This document shows positions 22,208 through 32,798 of a DNA stretch of 38,595 nucleotides, one piece after another. The translations under genes were made by a program, and so were the position numbers. Source of the stretch: Oscillatoriales cyanobacterium SM2_2_1 (GTDB lineage Bacteria; Cyanobacteriota; Cyanobacteriia; Pseudanabaenales; Pseudanabaenaceae). The stretch is taken from the NCBI GenBank assembly GCA_012031145.1, contig JAAUUH010000018.1, forward strand, positions 1 through 38,595, read 5' to 3'. Within the stretch, counting starts at the first letter, position 1. Each line of letters begins with the position of its first letter. The notes under the pieces are model-generated. The model saw only the letters and a list, made by a program, of their open reading frames with translations, made no database searches and was not told the DNA's origin.

Positions 22208-22539
22208 CGAAACTGAAAAGCTCGACGAAGTTATTTGTTTTCAGCCAAGACTAGGCGCTCAAAAATGAATTGCTTCGTCGATGAGTTCTGAGGAGTTATT
22301 GGCGATCACAAAAATAGATAATGATTAAGTGATCGCTGAATAACACATCATTGGAGCAATGAATGTTATGTTTTCGTGTTGAGTTGATAGGCGATCGCCC
22401 TGTTGCCAGCGGCATCCAGTTCAGCGATGCTCTATTGGGTCGTTGCGCCCCTGAGTTGCAGCCCTTAAGGGTATGTCACACCGATGCAGCGGCGATTCAT
22501 CAATCAAAAATCTATGCAAAAATCAGCTTAACCGCCCGA
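22208..22539. other. Array/chromosome junction with a truncated attC
   Basis: No gene is supported here. The segment 22331-22358 (GATCGCTGAATAACACATCA and the following TTGGAGC) matches the left half of attC site 3 (GATCGCCGCATAACAAATCA, then TTGGAGC) at most positions, but no right half follows. Further right the sequence is GC-rich with a GCGATCGC at about 22391, like the chromosome. An inverted repeat CGACGAAG/CTTCGTCG is at 22223-22230 and 22273-22280. The array therefore seems to end in a half-site left by deletion or rearrangement. Confidence 0.6.
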
Positions 22540-23502
22540 TTAAACTGCCAAACACAACGCCGCACTAAAGCGCTCTGCTAGGGCCACAATGTCGTCATAG
22601 CGGGCCAAAACACTGAGCCAGTCCGGCGGAATTTGGGATAGCCCCCAAGTGATGCCCGCCAACCCCCCGGCGATCGCCCCCACCGTATCAGTGTCGTCTC
22701 CTAGGTTCACCGCCCGAAGCACCGTATCCCGGTAGGAGTAACCGGTAAGCCAAGCCCACAGCGCCGCCTCCAAGGTATGCACCACATACCCATCGGACTT
22801 AATGTCGTCGGCTTTTAACTCCGTCAACCCACCCCGCAGCACCCGCTGGTAGTGGGGCATTTGGGGCAAAAAACTAGAGTGCAAATAGTGCCGCTTGGCC
22901 GCCGTAATGCCAAACAGATAGGCATCGTGGGGGTCATGGCCCATCAGGGCTTGGATGGCAATGCAAATAAAAATGCCACAACCCAATTGCGATCGCGGGT
23001 GGGCATGGGTAATCCCCGACACTTGGTGCACATACTCCAACAGGATTTCGAGGGGAACCTGGGGATAGAGCCACGCCAGGGGCAGGGTTCGCATCAGGGA
23101 GCCATTGCCATTGGTGCCATTGGCGGTCTCCCCCGATCGTGCTGGTTCGATGCCATTTTGCAGCCGATAAAGGGCGATCGCCGTAGTGGCTCCAATATCA
23201 AATACGGCCCCCCGGGCTGACCAATGGCTTTCCTGCCGCCAGCGCAAAAAACTCTGGGCAATCCGATTCAAATCAAACCCGGTGCAAAGGGATTCCGCCA
23301 AGCAAAACAACAGTGAACTGTCATCGGACCAAGTACCCGGCAGTTGATTCCAGGTGCCATAGCCACGCATGGTGCCGACGGGTTCCGCCAGCAACTGCTC
23401 GCGACTGCAAAACTCCACCGGCACCCCTAGGGCATCGGCCACCGCAAAACCCAAAAAGGCTGCTAACACCTGCGATCGCGTCGCAGTCTCTACCTCACTC
23501 AT
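22540..23502 (-). CDS. ADP-ribosylglycohydrolase family protein
   Basis: A 320-residue protein of the DraG/ADP-ribosylglycohydrolase superfamily. The metal-binding motifs are visible: AVADALGVPVEF near the N-terminus, TWSDDSSLLFCLAESL, and LGDDTDTVGAIAGGLAG near the C-terminus, with the Asp residues that hold two Mg ions. Members remove ADP-ribose from proteins, nucleic acids or small molecules. Its start overlaps the upstream gene on the same strand by 8 bp. It is the first chromosomal gene beyond the array. Confidence 0.93.
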   Translation of the reverse strand: MSEVETATRSQVLAAFLGFAVADALGVPVEFCSREQLLAEPVGTMRGYGTWNQLPGTWSDDSSLLFCLAESLCTGFDLNRIAQSFLRWRQESHWSARGAVFDIGATTAIALYRLQNGIEPARSGETANGTNGNGSLMRTLPLAWLYPQVPLEILLEYVHQVSGITHAHPRSQLGCGIFICIAIQALMGHDPHDAYLFGITAAKRHYLHSSFLPQMPHYQRVLRGGLTELKADDIKSDGYVVHTLEAALWAWLTGYSYRDTVLRAVNLGDDTDTVGAIAGGLAGITWGLSQIPPDWLSVLARYDDIVALAERFSAALCLAV

Positions 23503-23959
23503 AATTGCGGCTCAGATCTACGGTGGGGTAATGGTGCCGGTCAAACTCTTGCTTCACCCAAGTGGTGCAGTGGGAGTGGGAGGCAAACATCTTTGCTGCC
23601 GCCACATTGTTTAGGCGATCTGGTAAATAATGGTCGTAATACCAACGCCCGCCATCACCATGGATCACAAACAGGTGCTGGTGATAGGTGTAGCGGTACT
23701 TGAAATAATCAAACTTACCCTCATAACCCGACACCTGCTGGAGGTGGTTCTTGGCAATGTGCAGCACCTCTTCTAGGCGATCACTACACAGCGATGCTGG
23801 ATTCATCGCCCGATGGTGATCACCCCGATCACCCAACTGGGACAGGAGCCCGTAGGAATAAACCGATTGCTGCTCAAATCGCGCCAAGACAAACGGAATG
23901 ATGAGATACCCACGGTAGGAAACCGACTTTTCGTAGATAAAACGCGGCATAGGCTTCAC
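23495..23959 (-). CDS. Conserved hypothetical protein, cyanobacterial
   Basis: A 154-residue soluble protein starting with GTG at 23959, or at the ATG (MPRFIYEK) three codons further on. The sequence is rich in aromatic and His residues (FDYFKYRYTYHQHLFVIHGD, then GGRWYYDHYLPDRL). I do not recognise a domain. It directly follows the HHL1-like gene and overlaps the ADP-ribosylglycohydrolase gene, so the three form an operon. Confidence 0.65.
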   Translation of the reverse strand: MKPMPRFIYEKSVSYRGYLIIPFVLARFEQQSVYSYGLLSQLGDRGDHHRAMNPASLCSDRLEEVLHIAKNHLQQVSGYEGKFDYFKYRYTYHQHLFVIHGDGGRWYYDHYLPDRLNNVAAAKMFASHSHCTTWVKQEFDRHHYPTVDLSRNYE

Positions 23960-24376
23960 TCATGACTTAGCAAACCAACCGGAGATCGTCTGTTGCACCT
24001 GCTGGAACCATGGGCGGCGCTCAGGCGGACGCACAGCAAGGGTAACCTCTTCGTCGGCAAATTCCTTGAGACGGTACCCGTACTCCAGCGTATCTTGAAA
24101 TTGGCGCAAAATAGGATAAAGCCGGTAGGCTCCCTTTCTTAAGTCTTCTTCGTGCTGGAAAATCGCAGGCGCAATTTGATTGCTCCGCTCCACTGCCATC
24201 GTGCCCGCGGGCACCCAGTCTCGTCCCGGGATGCGAATAAAGATCTGAAATTCCGGCAGCCCCTGCTGCTTCATCTGATCGAACTTGCTGGCAGCCTCCT
24301 GACGCCGTTGTTGCTGGGGTGTGGGTTGTTTTTTCCTAGGCTTGCCCGATGGCGGCGTGCCAAATCCTTTAGCCAC
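23960..24376 (-). CDS. HHL1-like protein (DUF6523-type)
   Basis: A 138-residue protein with a basic, Pro/Gln-rich N-terminal region (KPRKKQPTPQQQRRQEAASK) followed by a conserved domain FQIFIRIPGRDWVPAGTMAV and LRQFQDTLEYGYRLKEF. It resembles the HHL1 family of plants and cyanobacteria, linked in plants with protection of photosystem II in high light. The assignment rests on memory of the family pattern and is not certain. It is divergent from ybaB, and the 121 bp between them should hold both promoters. Confidence 0.55.
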   Translation of the reverse strand: MAKGFGTPPSGKPRKKQPTPQQQRRQEAASKFDQMKQQGLPEFQIFIRIPGRDWVPAGTMAVERSNQIAPAIFQHEEDLRKGAYRLYPILRQFQDTLEYGYRLKEFADEEVTLAVRPPERRPWFQQVQQTISGWFAKS

Positions 24377-24497
24377 AGTGCTTCCTAAACCTATAAATCG
24401 CGTCCAAGAAGTTTAGCGGGTTTCCGATCCCAAAAACAAGAGAACTGCGATCGCGTGGCATAATTGAGAACGATCAACAGCAACCACAACAAGAACT

Positions 24498-24842
24498 ATG
24501 TCACAAGGGCAAGGATTCGGCTTTGGCGGCTTTGGACTCGGCAAAATGAAAGAAGCCTTCCAAAAAGCGCAACAGATCCAAGAAGGAGCCAAAAAGCTCC
24601 AGGATGAACTTGAAGCAATGCGCCTGACAGCCGAAGCCGGTGGCGGACTGGTGAAAGTGACCCTCAGTGGCAACCAAGAACCCCATGGTGTCGAAATTTC
24701 CGAAGAGGCGATCGCCCAAGGTCGAGAACTATTGGAAGACCTCGTGCTCACCGCCATGAAAAACGCCTACGAACTCTCCACCACCACCATGAAGCAACGC
24801 ATGGAAGAACTCACCGGCGGACTGGGACTTCCCGGGGTCTAG
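24498..24842 (+). CDS. ybaB: YbaB/EbfC family nucleoid-associated protein
   Basis: A 114-residue protein with the YbaB layout: a long helix [20 protein letters not shown], then the strands [20 protein letters not shown] and the helix [17 protein letters not shown]. It binds DNA as a dimer. The N-terminus has a Gly/Phe-rich stretch ([12 protein letters not shown]), common in cyanobacterial members. It is followed 4 bp later by the HerA-like ATPase gene. Confidence 0.93.
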   Translation: MSQGQGFGFGGFGLGKMKEAFQKAQQIQEGAKKLQDELEAMRLTAEAGGGLVKVTLSGNQEPHGVEISEEAIAQGRELLEDLVLTAMKNAYELSTTTMKQRMEELTGGLGLPGV

Positions 24843-24846
24843 AACC

Positions 24847-26823
24847 ATGGCATCCCTCATTGGGCGCGTCTTTGCCACTGAGTCGCGCCCCAGCACCCCC
24901 GACACCTTCCACTTTTGGACCGAAGTTAATTCCCCCGTAGGCATCGGCACCATTGTTCAGGTCACGGTGCCTCAGCCTGAAGCGCGAAACTTTGGCGGCC
25001 AAAATGCCCAGGAGTGGCATATTTACGGCATTGTCGTTGAAGCCCAGGGCTATACCGATCTCGTTTCTGCCCTGTTTGACTTTATCGGAGCCGACCAAAG
25101 CCCCCAGTTGGCCGATCAAGCCCCTACCCAACGCCCTGAAATTCGGGCTTTCAAAGCTGCTGTACTGCGGATGGAGCCAGAGGAGCCGCTTCAGCCCGTG
25201 CCCATCGGCCCTGTCTACCTAGCCGACGACCCAGCGGTGCTGACATCCCTGCGGATGGACGAATATGTTCATAAGGGGCGCGGCATTCCCCTTGGGGTCT
25301 ACGTCAAGGGCGGGATGTGTTCCCCGGTCTATCTGGATGCCGATTTTCTATTAGGCCCTGAAGCCGCCCACCTCAACATCACGGGTGTTTCGGGTTTGGC
25401 TACCAAAACCTCCCTAGTGGAGTTCCTACTCAAAGGCATTTTTAGCCACTACTATCCCCAGGATCCGGAGCGCGGCGTAGCTGCCGTGTTTTTTAATGTC
25501 AAGGGGCCCGACTTACTCTATCTCGATTTGCCTCCTACCGAGTCGGCGGTCCTCACTGCTGAAGAGCTGGAGATTTACAGCAAGCTCCAGATTCCGCCGA
25601 CCCCCTTTGACCAAGTCACTTACTTTGCCCCCTACAAACCCGACGGCTATAACCTCAACACCCTGCGCACCGCCCCGGAACTGATGCACAATGTCCGTCC
25701 CCTCCAGTGGGGATTACAGGAGATTTTTGAATACACGGAGGTGCTGCTCAATAAAGACGATGTGGATGCCAAGGCCGATGCGGTGCTGTCATTAATCGAA
25801 GAAAAGGTGATCCGCCATCCCCACGCTGAGTACACCCACGGCATTAAGGTCACCAACTTTACTCGCCTTGAGGAATGGTTTCGCAGCATTATTGAGGATC
25901 TTGAGGCAGAAAATAAGCGGGAGTGGCACAGCCACAACATTGCCACCCTTTATAAGGTACGCAACCGGTTGCTCAACATTACCAATCGCTGCCGCGGACT
26001 GGTGGGCAATGGGGATGGGGTGTTTGATTTGCCCTGGGGTCAGTTTCAGAAGAACCATATCTATGTGATTGACGTGGCTAATGTGGAGCCAACGGCCCAG
26101 GATTTAGTGTTTACACGGGTGGTGAGTAAGATTCGCGAGCAACTAGAAGCCAACGCCCTAGGGGTAGAGCGGGTGGTGATCTTTGTCGATGAACTGAATA
26201 AATATGCAGCGGCCGATGGTGGCGACACCTACCTCAAACGCACCTTGCTGGATATTTCGGAGCGGGGGCGTTATCTCGGTGAGGTGCTATTCTCAGCCCA
26301 GCAGTTCCGCTCCCAAGTGCAAAAACGCATCGTTGGTAATTGCGGCACGGCGCTCTATGGGCGGATGGATATGGATGAGTTGGCCACGCCAGGTTACAGC
26401 ACCCTTTCGGCGGCGGTTAAAACTAAGCTATCTACCCTACCCAAGGGGGAGTTGATGGTGCGCCATCCCCATTTCACTCAGCCGGTGTTTCTTAAGTTCC
26501 CCCGCCCGCCGGTGATGCGGGGTCAGGATGGGCGATCGCTGTTTCCCCCGCGACCGGATTTGCCGTTTGCTGAGGCCATGGTGTATCGGTTGCAGATGCT
26601 CGATCGGCGGCTGTCATCGGTACAAATTAAAGAGGCGATCGCCCAGGCGGATGAAGAGACCATCCTCAGCGTGATCAATAAAATTGAGCAGGAGCGTCCC
26701 GATAACATTTTGGGATACCTCAAGCAGGCAACCCAGCGGGTGCCGACCCGAACCAGCCCAACCCTGAAGGTGCAGCCCCTATTTGAATTGGGCGATCGCG
26801 ATGATGACCCCTACGGTGACTAG
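24847..26823 (+). CDS. HerA-like ATP-binding protein
   Basis: A 658-residue protein of the HerA/FtsK-type ATPase superfamily. An N-terminal beta domain is followed by the phosphate loop GVSGLATKT (180-188), a variant with K187 and T188 in place of the classical GSGKT. The Walker B strand VVIFVDELN has Asp at about 448, and FSAQQFRSQV may be the following sensor region. HerA proteins translocate DNA, often with NurA nucleases in repair. Cyanobacterial members have an unknown role, and the gene is probably cotranscribed with ybaB. Confidence 0.82.
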   Translation: MASLIGRVFATESRPSTPDTFHFWTEVNSPVGIGTIVQVTVPQPEARNFGGQNAQEWHIYGIVVEAQGYTDLVSALFDFIGADQSPQLADQAPTQRPEIRAFKAAVLRMEPEEPLQPVPIGPVYLADDPAVLTSLRMDEYVHKGRGIPLGVYVKGGMCSPVYLDADFLLGPEAAHLNITGVSGLATKTSLVEFLLKGIFSHYYPQDPERGVAAVFFNVKGPDLLYLDLPPTESAVLTAEELEIYSKLQIPPTPFDQVTYFAPYKPDGYNLNTLRTAPELMHNVRPLQWGLQEIFEYTEVLLNKDDVDAKADAVLSLIEEKVIRHPHAEYTHGIKVTNFTRLEEWFRSIIEDLEAENKREWHSHNIATLYKVRNRLLNITNRCRGLVGNGDGVFDLPWGQFQKNHIYVIDVANVEPTAQDLVFTRVVSKIREQLEANALGVERVVIFVDELNKYAAADGGDTYLKRTLLDISERGRYLGEVLFSAQQFRSQVQKRIVGNCGTALYGRMDMDELATPGYSTLSAAVKTKLSTLPKGELMVRHPHFTQPVFLKFPRPPVMRGQDGRSLFPPRPDLPFAEAMVYRLQMLDRRLSSVQIKEAIAQADEETILSVINKIEQERPDNILGYLKQATQRVPTRTSPTLKVQPLFELGDRDDDPYGD

Positions 26824-26835
26824 GGTGGTGCTTGT

Positions 26836-27162
26836 TTATTCCTGCTGCGCCTCAACATTGCGAAAACTTTCTCCCTGGCACAGTTCAAATGCCACAGTTT
26901 CCCTGGGTTTGAGGGAACTGCTAAACAGGAGCTTTCGGATCGGGGTGCCCTTACTGTCGGTGGCGTTGGCATAGACCCTGCGAACGGGACGGTTTGAGGC
27001 ATTGCGGGCTACAAACCCGATACATTGCGGCCGGTTAGACTGCTGGGTGGTGACGGGCAAATAAACCAGGGGTCGAGTCTGGGTGAAAACCGCAGGTTTG
27101 GATCTTTGGAGCGGCGTCGGCGGGGACAGTAACAGGGTGATCTCAAGGAATAACGTCATCAT
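26836..27162 (-). CDS. Hypothetical secreted protein
   Basis: A 108-residue product converging on the HerA-like gene with a 12-bp gap. The N-terminus MMTLFLEITLLLSPPTPL is hydrophobic and could be a signal peptide. The rest (CIGFVARNASNRPVRRVYAN, then SLKPRETVAFELCQG) has the alternating pattern of a small beta-sandwich domain. I do not recognise it, and the reading frame has no strong ribosome-binding site. Confidence 0.5.
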   Translation of the reverse strand: MMTLFLEITLLLSPPTPLQRSKPAVFTQTRPLVYLPVTTQQSNRPQCIGFVARNASNRPVRRVYANATDSKGTPIRKLLFSSSLKPRETVAFELCQGESFRNVEAQQE

Positions 27163-27196
27163 GGAATTGGGCTAAGTTCTATCTCAAAGTTCTATC

Positions 27197-27311
27197 TATA
27201 GCTATTTTCGGGTAGGTTCGGACATCGAAGGAAAAGGGGGATTGGGGGCTGCGCCCCCAGCCAGGGGTTTCCCCCCCGCACCCCGTCCTAACCAAGTTAT
27301 TTACAGCTATA
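27197..27311. repeat. Candidate MITE-like element with imperfect terminal repeats
   Basis: The ends TATAGCT (27197-27203) and AGCTATA (27305-27311) are inverted repeats, and further internal matches include GGTAGG and CCTAACC. The centre has the palindrome GGGGGC-TGC-GCCCCC at 27244-27258 and long G and C runs. No gene is supported between 27163 and 27606; the minus-strand frame through this region looks like translated repeat. Whether it is multicopy in the genome cannot be told from one window. From 27312 to 27606 I see only the leader of pgm. Confidence 0.45.
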
Positions 27312-27600
27312 CATTTAATGCCATCGTGAGTGGTGTGACATTGCTCCCGATCAAATCTCCCCCCGGGGTTGGACGATGCCGCAGATGGCGCAGTTAAAAG
27401 CGGTTTTGGTGGCTCAATCTTGGGATCTGGGGTTGGTTTCATGGAATGCAAACCCATACTGTCGTCATGCATGCTTACAGGAACCAGAGGGAGGGCGACC
27501 TCGACACCATGCCCGCATACGTTCCCTTTGGGCAGGGGCGATCGCGGGGCGAAATTCAGGGACAATGGGAGTACTGCCAGCCAAAACTCCTTAAACTTAA

Positions 27601-29244
<1,644 letters not shown>

Positions 29245-29247
29245 GCC

Positions 29248-29736
29248 ATGAACATTGAGCCTTACCAAACGAAGTTTCTTGGGGCCATCCTTGACCTTGG
29301 GCTGCGGGCATGGACGCCAGTATTTGCCTCCATTGAGCGGGAACTTGCCCCTGAGCTTTACCAAACCTTTTATCCTGACGGCTGGCGGGTCAGTCAGGCG
29401 CAGGCGATTACATCGGTCTGTGCAGCCGCCGTTTCTGGGGAGATGGCGGTTTGGGTGTCTCTTCCCCATGGGGTGCCCGTGGGCTTTGTGGCGGCAAAGC
29501 TGGATCCTCCGACCCAAATGGGAGAGGTTTACATGGTGGCAGTTGATCCGGATTGTCAGGGCAGGGGCATGGGTAGCGCCCTAATTACCCACGCCCTAGG
29601 TTGGCTGAGTAGTCAGGGCATGGGGGTGGCGATGGTAGAAACGGGGGGCGATCCCGGCCACGAACCGGCACGACGCACCTACGAAAAACTGGGTTTTGGG
29701 CTGTGGCCGACCGCACGGTACTTCAAACGGCTCTAG
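29248..29736 (+). CDS. GNAT family N-acetyltransferase
   Basis: A 162-residue GNAT protein with the acetyl-CoA loop VDPDCQGRGMGSALITHAL, preceded by the strand GEVYMVAV and followed by the C-terminal EPARRTYEKLGF. The start ATG is 3 bp after pgm, so it is cotranscribed. A terminator follows at 29764-29797. The substrate is unknown. Confidence 0.9.
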   Translation: MNIEPYQTKFLGAILDLGLRAWTPVFASIERELAPELYQTFYPDGWRVSQAQAITSVCAAAVSGEMAVWVSLPHGVPVGFVAAKLDPPTQMGEVYMVAVDPDCQGRGMGSALITHALGWLSSQGMGVAMVETGGDPGHEPARRTYEKLGFGLWPTARYFKRL

Positions 29737-29763
29737 GGTGCGGTATCAATTCAGGCGAGAAGT

Positions 29764-29797
29764 CTGGCGGGATGAGCCCTAAGCGCCCGTCAGTTTT
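29764..29797 (+). terminator. Terminator after pgm-GNAT
   Basis: The stem CTGGCGGG (29764-29771) and CCCGTCAG (29786-29793) pairs at 7 of 8 positions and is followed by TTTT. It lies 28 bp after the GNAT stop. Confidence 0.6.
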
Positions 29798-29871
29798 ATG
29801 GATTAGGGGCTAAATCTCACGCCGTGAATACATTTGACCACGATTTCACCACTTAATGATGATGCCAGACC

Positions 29872-30099
29872 CTAGCTTGGGTTGGCTTCCTCTTCTGCTT
29901 CCATGAGGGCCAAGATTTCGGCTTCCTGAAGTTCATATTCGGATTCGGAAATGTCGCCCAAGTCAAGTTGCACCTGCAGCTTGGTCAGCCGTTTGCTGAG
30001 GTTTTGCTGTTGGTCAAGTTGATCGGTAGCGCGCTCCTCCACCTGCTCAGCGATCCAAAGAAGTCCACTCAGCGGAGCTGTGAGCAGTTGCCAAATCAT
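29872..30099 (-). CDS. GvpG-like protein (orphan)
   Basis: A 75-residue protein from the ATG ending at 30099, with GAGG about 10 bp upstream; a TTG five codons earlier is less likely. The pattern MIWQLLTAPLSGLLWIAEQV, then ERATDQLDQQQNLSKRL and SEYELQEAEILALMEAEEE, closely follows gas-vesicle protein GvpG. No other gvp gene is visible. It may be a stray GvpG domain protein with another role, since isolated copies occur in bacteria without gas vesicles. Confidence 0.75.
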   Translation of the reverse strand: MIWQLLTAPLSGLLWIAEQVEERATDQLDQQQNLSKRLTKLQVQLDLGDISESEYELQEAEILALMEAEEEANPS

Positions 30100-30175
30100 C
30101 GGGGTAGTCCTCAAGGAGGGAGCGGTGTGCTCCTATGATAGGGTCATCTCCTATTTTTAGAATCCTAAACCTTCC

Positions 30176-31250
30176 ATGAGTTCCCTATGGCATTCCCTGC
30201 GCCCCCTTGTGTTTCAACTGGATCCAGAACGGGCCCATCGTTGGGCGATCGCCCTAGGGCAACAGGTACACCGCACACCATGGCAGCAACGGTGGTGTCA
30301 GCAGCAGTTTGGCTATAGCAGCGATCGCCTGGCCCTAAACCTCTGGGGGCTAAGGTTTCCCAACCCCCTCGGATTGGCAGCGGGGTTTGATAAAAATGGC
30401 GAGGCGCTGGATGCCTGGCCCCATTTTGGGTTTGGCTTTGTGGAAATTGGCACCATTACGGCCGAGGGGCAGCCCGGTCAGCCCCGCCCGCGGCTGTTTC
30501 GTTTAGTGGAAGATCGGGCGATTGTCAACCGGATGGGGTTTAACAATGCCGGAGCCCGGGCGATCGCCCAACACCTGCAGACCCACCCCCGACGGCGGGA
30601 GTTCCCCTCGGCATTAATCTTGGCAAATCCAAAAACACGCCCCTAGGGCAAGCCGCGGCCGACTATGCCACGAGCTTTGAACTGCTCGCCCCCTTTGCCC
30701 AGTTTGTCACCATCAACGTCAGTTCACCCAACACCCCCAACCTGCGGGATCTCCAAACGGTTAGCGCGCTCCACGAGCTGCTTTCCACGCTCCAAGCCCT
30801 GAATACCCAACCAATCCCCCTACTGGTGAAAATTGCCCCCGATCTGGCCGATGATGACCTGCGGGCGATCGCCGATCTGTGCCTTGCCCAGAAGGTAGCC
30901 GGCATGATTGCCACCAACACGACCCTTTCCCGCCATGGGTTACGCCAATCGACCACCGAACCCGGTGGACTCAGCGGCCAACCCCTCAAGGCCCGGGCCA
31001 CCGCAGTAATTCGCCTGCTCCATCGTCACGCGCCGCAACTGCCGATCATTGGCGTGGGCGGCATTGCCTCTGCCGCCGATGCTTGGGAAAAATCACTGCT
31101 GGGGCTAGTTTGCTGCAACTCTACACCGGCTGGATCTACGAAGGGCCCTGGCTGATCCCGCAGATTTTACGTGGATTGGAAGCCTACTTAGATCAGTACG
31201 GACTCCAAACCCTTACCGAGGCGATCGGACTGGCTCCTGAGCGCGCCTAG
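30176..31250 (+). CDS. pyrD: Dihydroorotate dehydrogenase, class 2 (two apparent frameshifts)
   Basis: The protein of about 358 residues oxidises dihydroorotate to orotate in pyrimidine synthesis, at the membrane with quinone. [16 protein letters not shown] and the catalytic serine region [15 protein letters not shown] are typical of class 2. The frame is broken at the GGG at 30597-30599 (GGGG would restore [17 protein letters not shown]) and at the A5 run 31088-31092 (A6 would restore [20 protein letters not shown]). Both are one base short in homopolymers. As the gene is normally essential, sequence error is more likely than loss. It converges on the LCP gene and overlaps it by 38 bp. Confidence 0.9.
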
Positions 31251-32670
31251 GTAGGGACTGGGGCAACCCCGGGGATGCCTTCTGCCAGTCTAGGCCCAGC
31301 CGCACCGTCACATCGGAGTTCAGATCCCCCGTGGATTCCACCAAAACTTCGCCCACCCCAAGGGCAGCCCGCACCTGCTCTGCGGCCTTGATATCACCAT
31401 TTTGGGCCACAATTTGAGTCACTTGGGGTGCCGCCACTTGCCCCACCACCTCCCCCAAGATTGGGGTCAGTCCGGCCTGTTGCAACCGGGCGATCGCCCG
31501 TTGACGCATGGTGGCTTGGCGCGTCAAATCCTGAACTACTACCCGCACCGATGACGCCCCAGAACCTACCCCATCATCCGACCCAAACTTGGTCTTTGAA
31601 ACACCAAAGTGCTGGCTCATCACCTGGGCCAACCGCGGAGAGTCGAGGAGCCAGTAGCTCAGATGGTACTCCGACGGCTCACTAAAGCGCCCTGGCAACA
31701 TCACCAACTTAAATTGTTGTCGTTGCATCTTGGCGGCAAATGCTCCTAGGGCCAGCAGTTCTTCTACGGATAGATTGGTATCGAGGTTTTGTTGTAATAC
31801 TCCTAAAATATCCGGCAGCCGGGGAATTAATTCTAAGGACAGTTTTTGGGCAACTAGGGCCCGGAGGAATTGCTGCTGCCGCTGCACCCGGCCAATGTCC
31901 CCCATGCCATCTTGACGAAACCGCATGAACTGAATGGCCCTGCTTCCATCAAGGCGCTGGCGACCCGCTGGCAAATTGATGTAAAGTCGCTGACTGTCAT
32001 CTTGATATTTCATTGCCTGGGGAATATCCACCTCGATCCCACCCAAGGCATCAATCAACTGACCAAACCCCTGCACATTGACCCGCACATAGCGATCAAT
32101 CGTAATGCTTCCTAGCATCTGGCTGACGGCTCGGGCGGCTAGGGGTGCCCCCCCCACATAGTTGGCGGCATTGATTTTCACTTGACCCAAAGACGGCACT
32201 TCCGTGAGGGTGTCCCGGGGAATTGACAGAATCACCACCTGCTTGGCAAGGGGGTCAAAACGCAGTAGCAACATGGCATCACTCATGCCATTGAGGTTGC
32301 TATCCACTTGGGCGAGATAGCCCTCTGGAGGCGACTCAGGGGCATTAGGTAGATCCCCTGTCAACAGAATTGTACCCATCACCAAAATATGCACCGGGCG
32401 GGTTAGCTGGGGCAGTCCGGCAGTAGCAGCGGCGATTTCAGCTTGGTTGCGGTTAAAAATTTCGGCTTCCTGGGCGGTTAGGGCTCGCTGCTGAAAGGGT
32501 TTACTGGTCAAAAGGAAGGCCAGTCCCGCGCCAATGCTCCCCGAGGCGATCGCCATAAACAACATAATCCCCACCAACCAGCGGGGCTGAATTCGGAAAT
32601 TCGGGTTAATTTGCCGAAAAAAAGCCGATTTTTCGGCAGAACTATTTGATTTTGATGATTTTTCAGCCAC
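31213..32670 (-). CDS. LytR-CpsA-Psr (LCP) family protein
   Basis: A single N-terminal membrane helix ([22 protein letters not shown] without its last residues) precedes the LCP domain: [30 protein letters not shown], and later [17 protein letters not shown] with the conserved Arg residues. A C-terminal LytR_C domain follows from about [16 protein letters not shown] enzymes attach glycopolymers to the peptidoglycan. The GTG at 32670 with GAGGAG upstream is preferred; a longer start to 32802 would add a basic, low-quality extension. It is downstream of the HD-GYP gene on the same strand. Confidence 0.9.
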   Translation of the reverse strand: MAEKSSKSNSSAEKSAFFRQINPNFRIQPRWLVGIMLFMAIASGSIGAGLAFLLTSKPFQQRALTAQEAEIFNRNQAEIAAATAGLPQLTRPVHILVMGTILLTGDLPNAPESPPEGYLAQVDSNLNGMSDAMLLLRFDPLAKQVVILSIPRDTLTEVPSLGQVKINAANYVGGAPLAARAVSQMLGSITIDRYVRVNVQGFGQLIDALGGIEVDIPQAMKYQDDSQRLYINLPAGRQRLDGSRAIQFMRFRQDGMGDIGRVQRQQQFLRALVAQKLSLELIPRLPDILGVLQQNLDTNLSVEELLALGAFAAKMQRQQFKLVMLPGRFSEPSEYHLSYWLLDSPRLAQVMSQHFGVSKTKFGSDDGVGSGASSVRVVVQDLTRQATMRQRAIARLQQAGLTPILGEVVGQVAAPQVTQIVAQNGDIKAAEQVRAALGVGEVLVESTGDLNSDVTVRLGLDWQKASPGLPQSLPRRAQEPVRSPR

Positions 32671-32798
32671 AGGCAGCTCGTGCTCCTCACAACCACGGTC
32701 AGCAGACTTTTTATAACTTTTTAATCCTACCCTAATTCTTTCTCGGTGCAGGGCTTGCCTCGCATGTCCCCCAGGAATATACATGCAGACAGAGGGAA

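Noticed and set aside
22338-22371. GAATAAC ... GTTATGT as a complete short attC
   Set aside because: At 34 bp it is too short for an attC and lacks the inner arms; it is better read as a truncated half-site.
22363-22581. A 72-residue ORF at the array boundary
   Set aside because: It overlaps the ADP-ribosylglycohydrolase gene and junction sequence, with no ribosome-binding site or family features.
27179-27565. A 128-residue minus-strand ORF upstream of pgm
   Set aside because: It translates the G/C-rich repeat and pgm leader; nothing in it resembles a folded protein.
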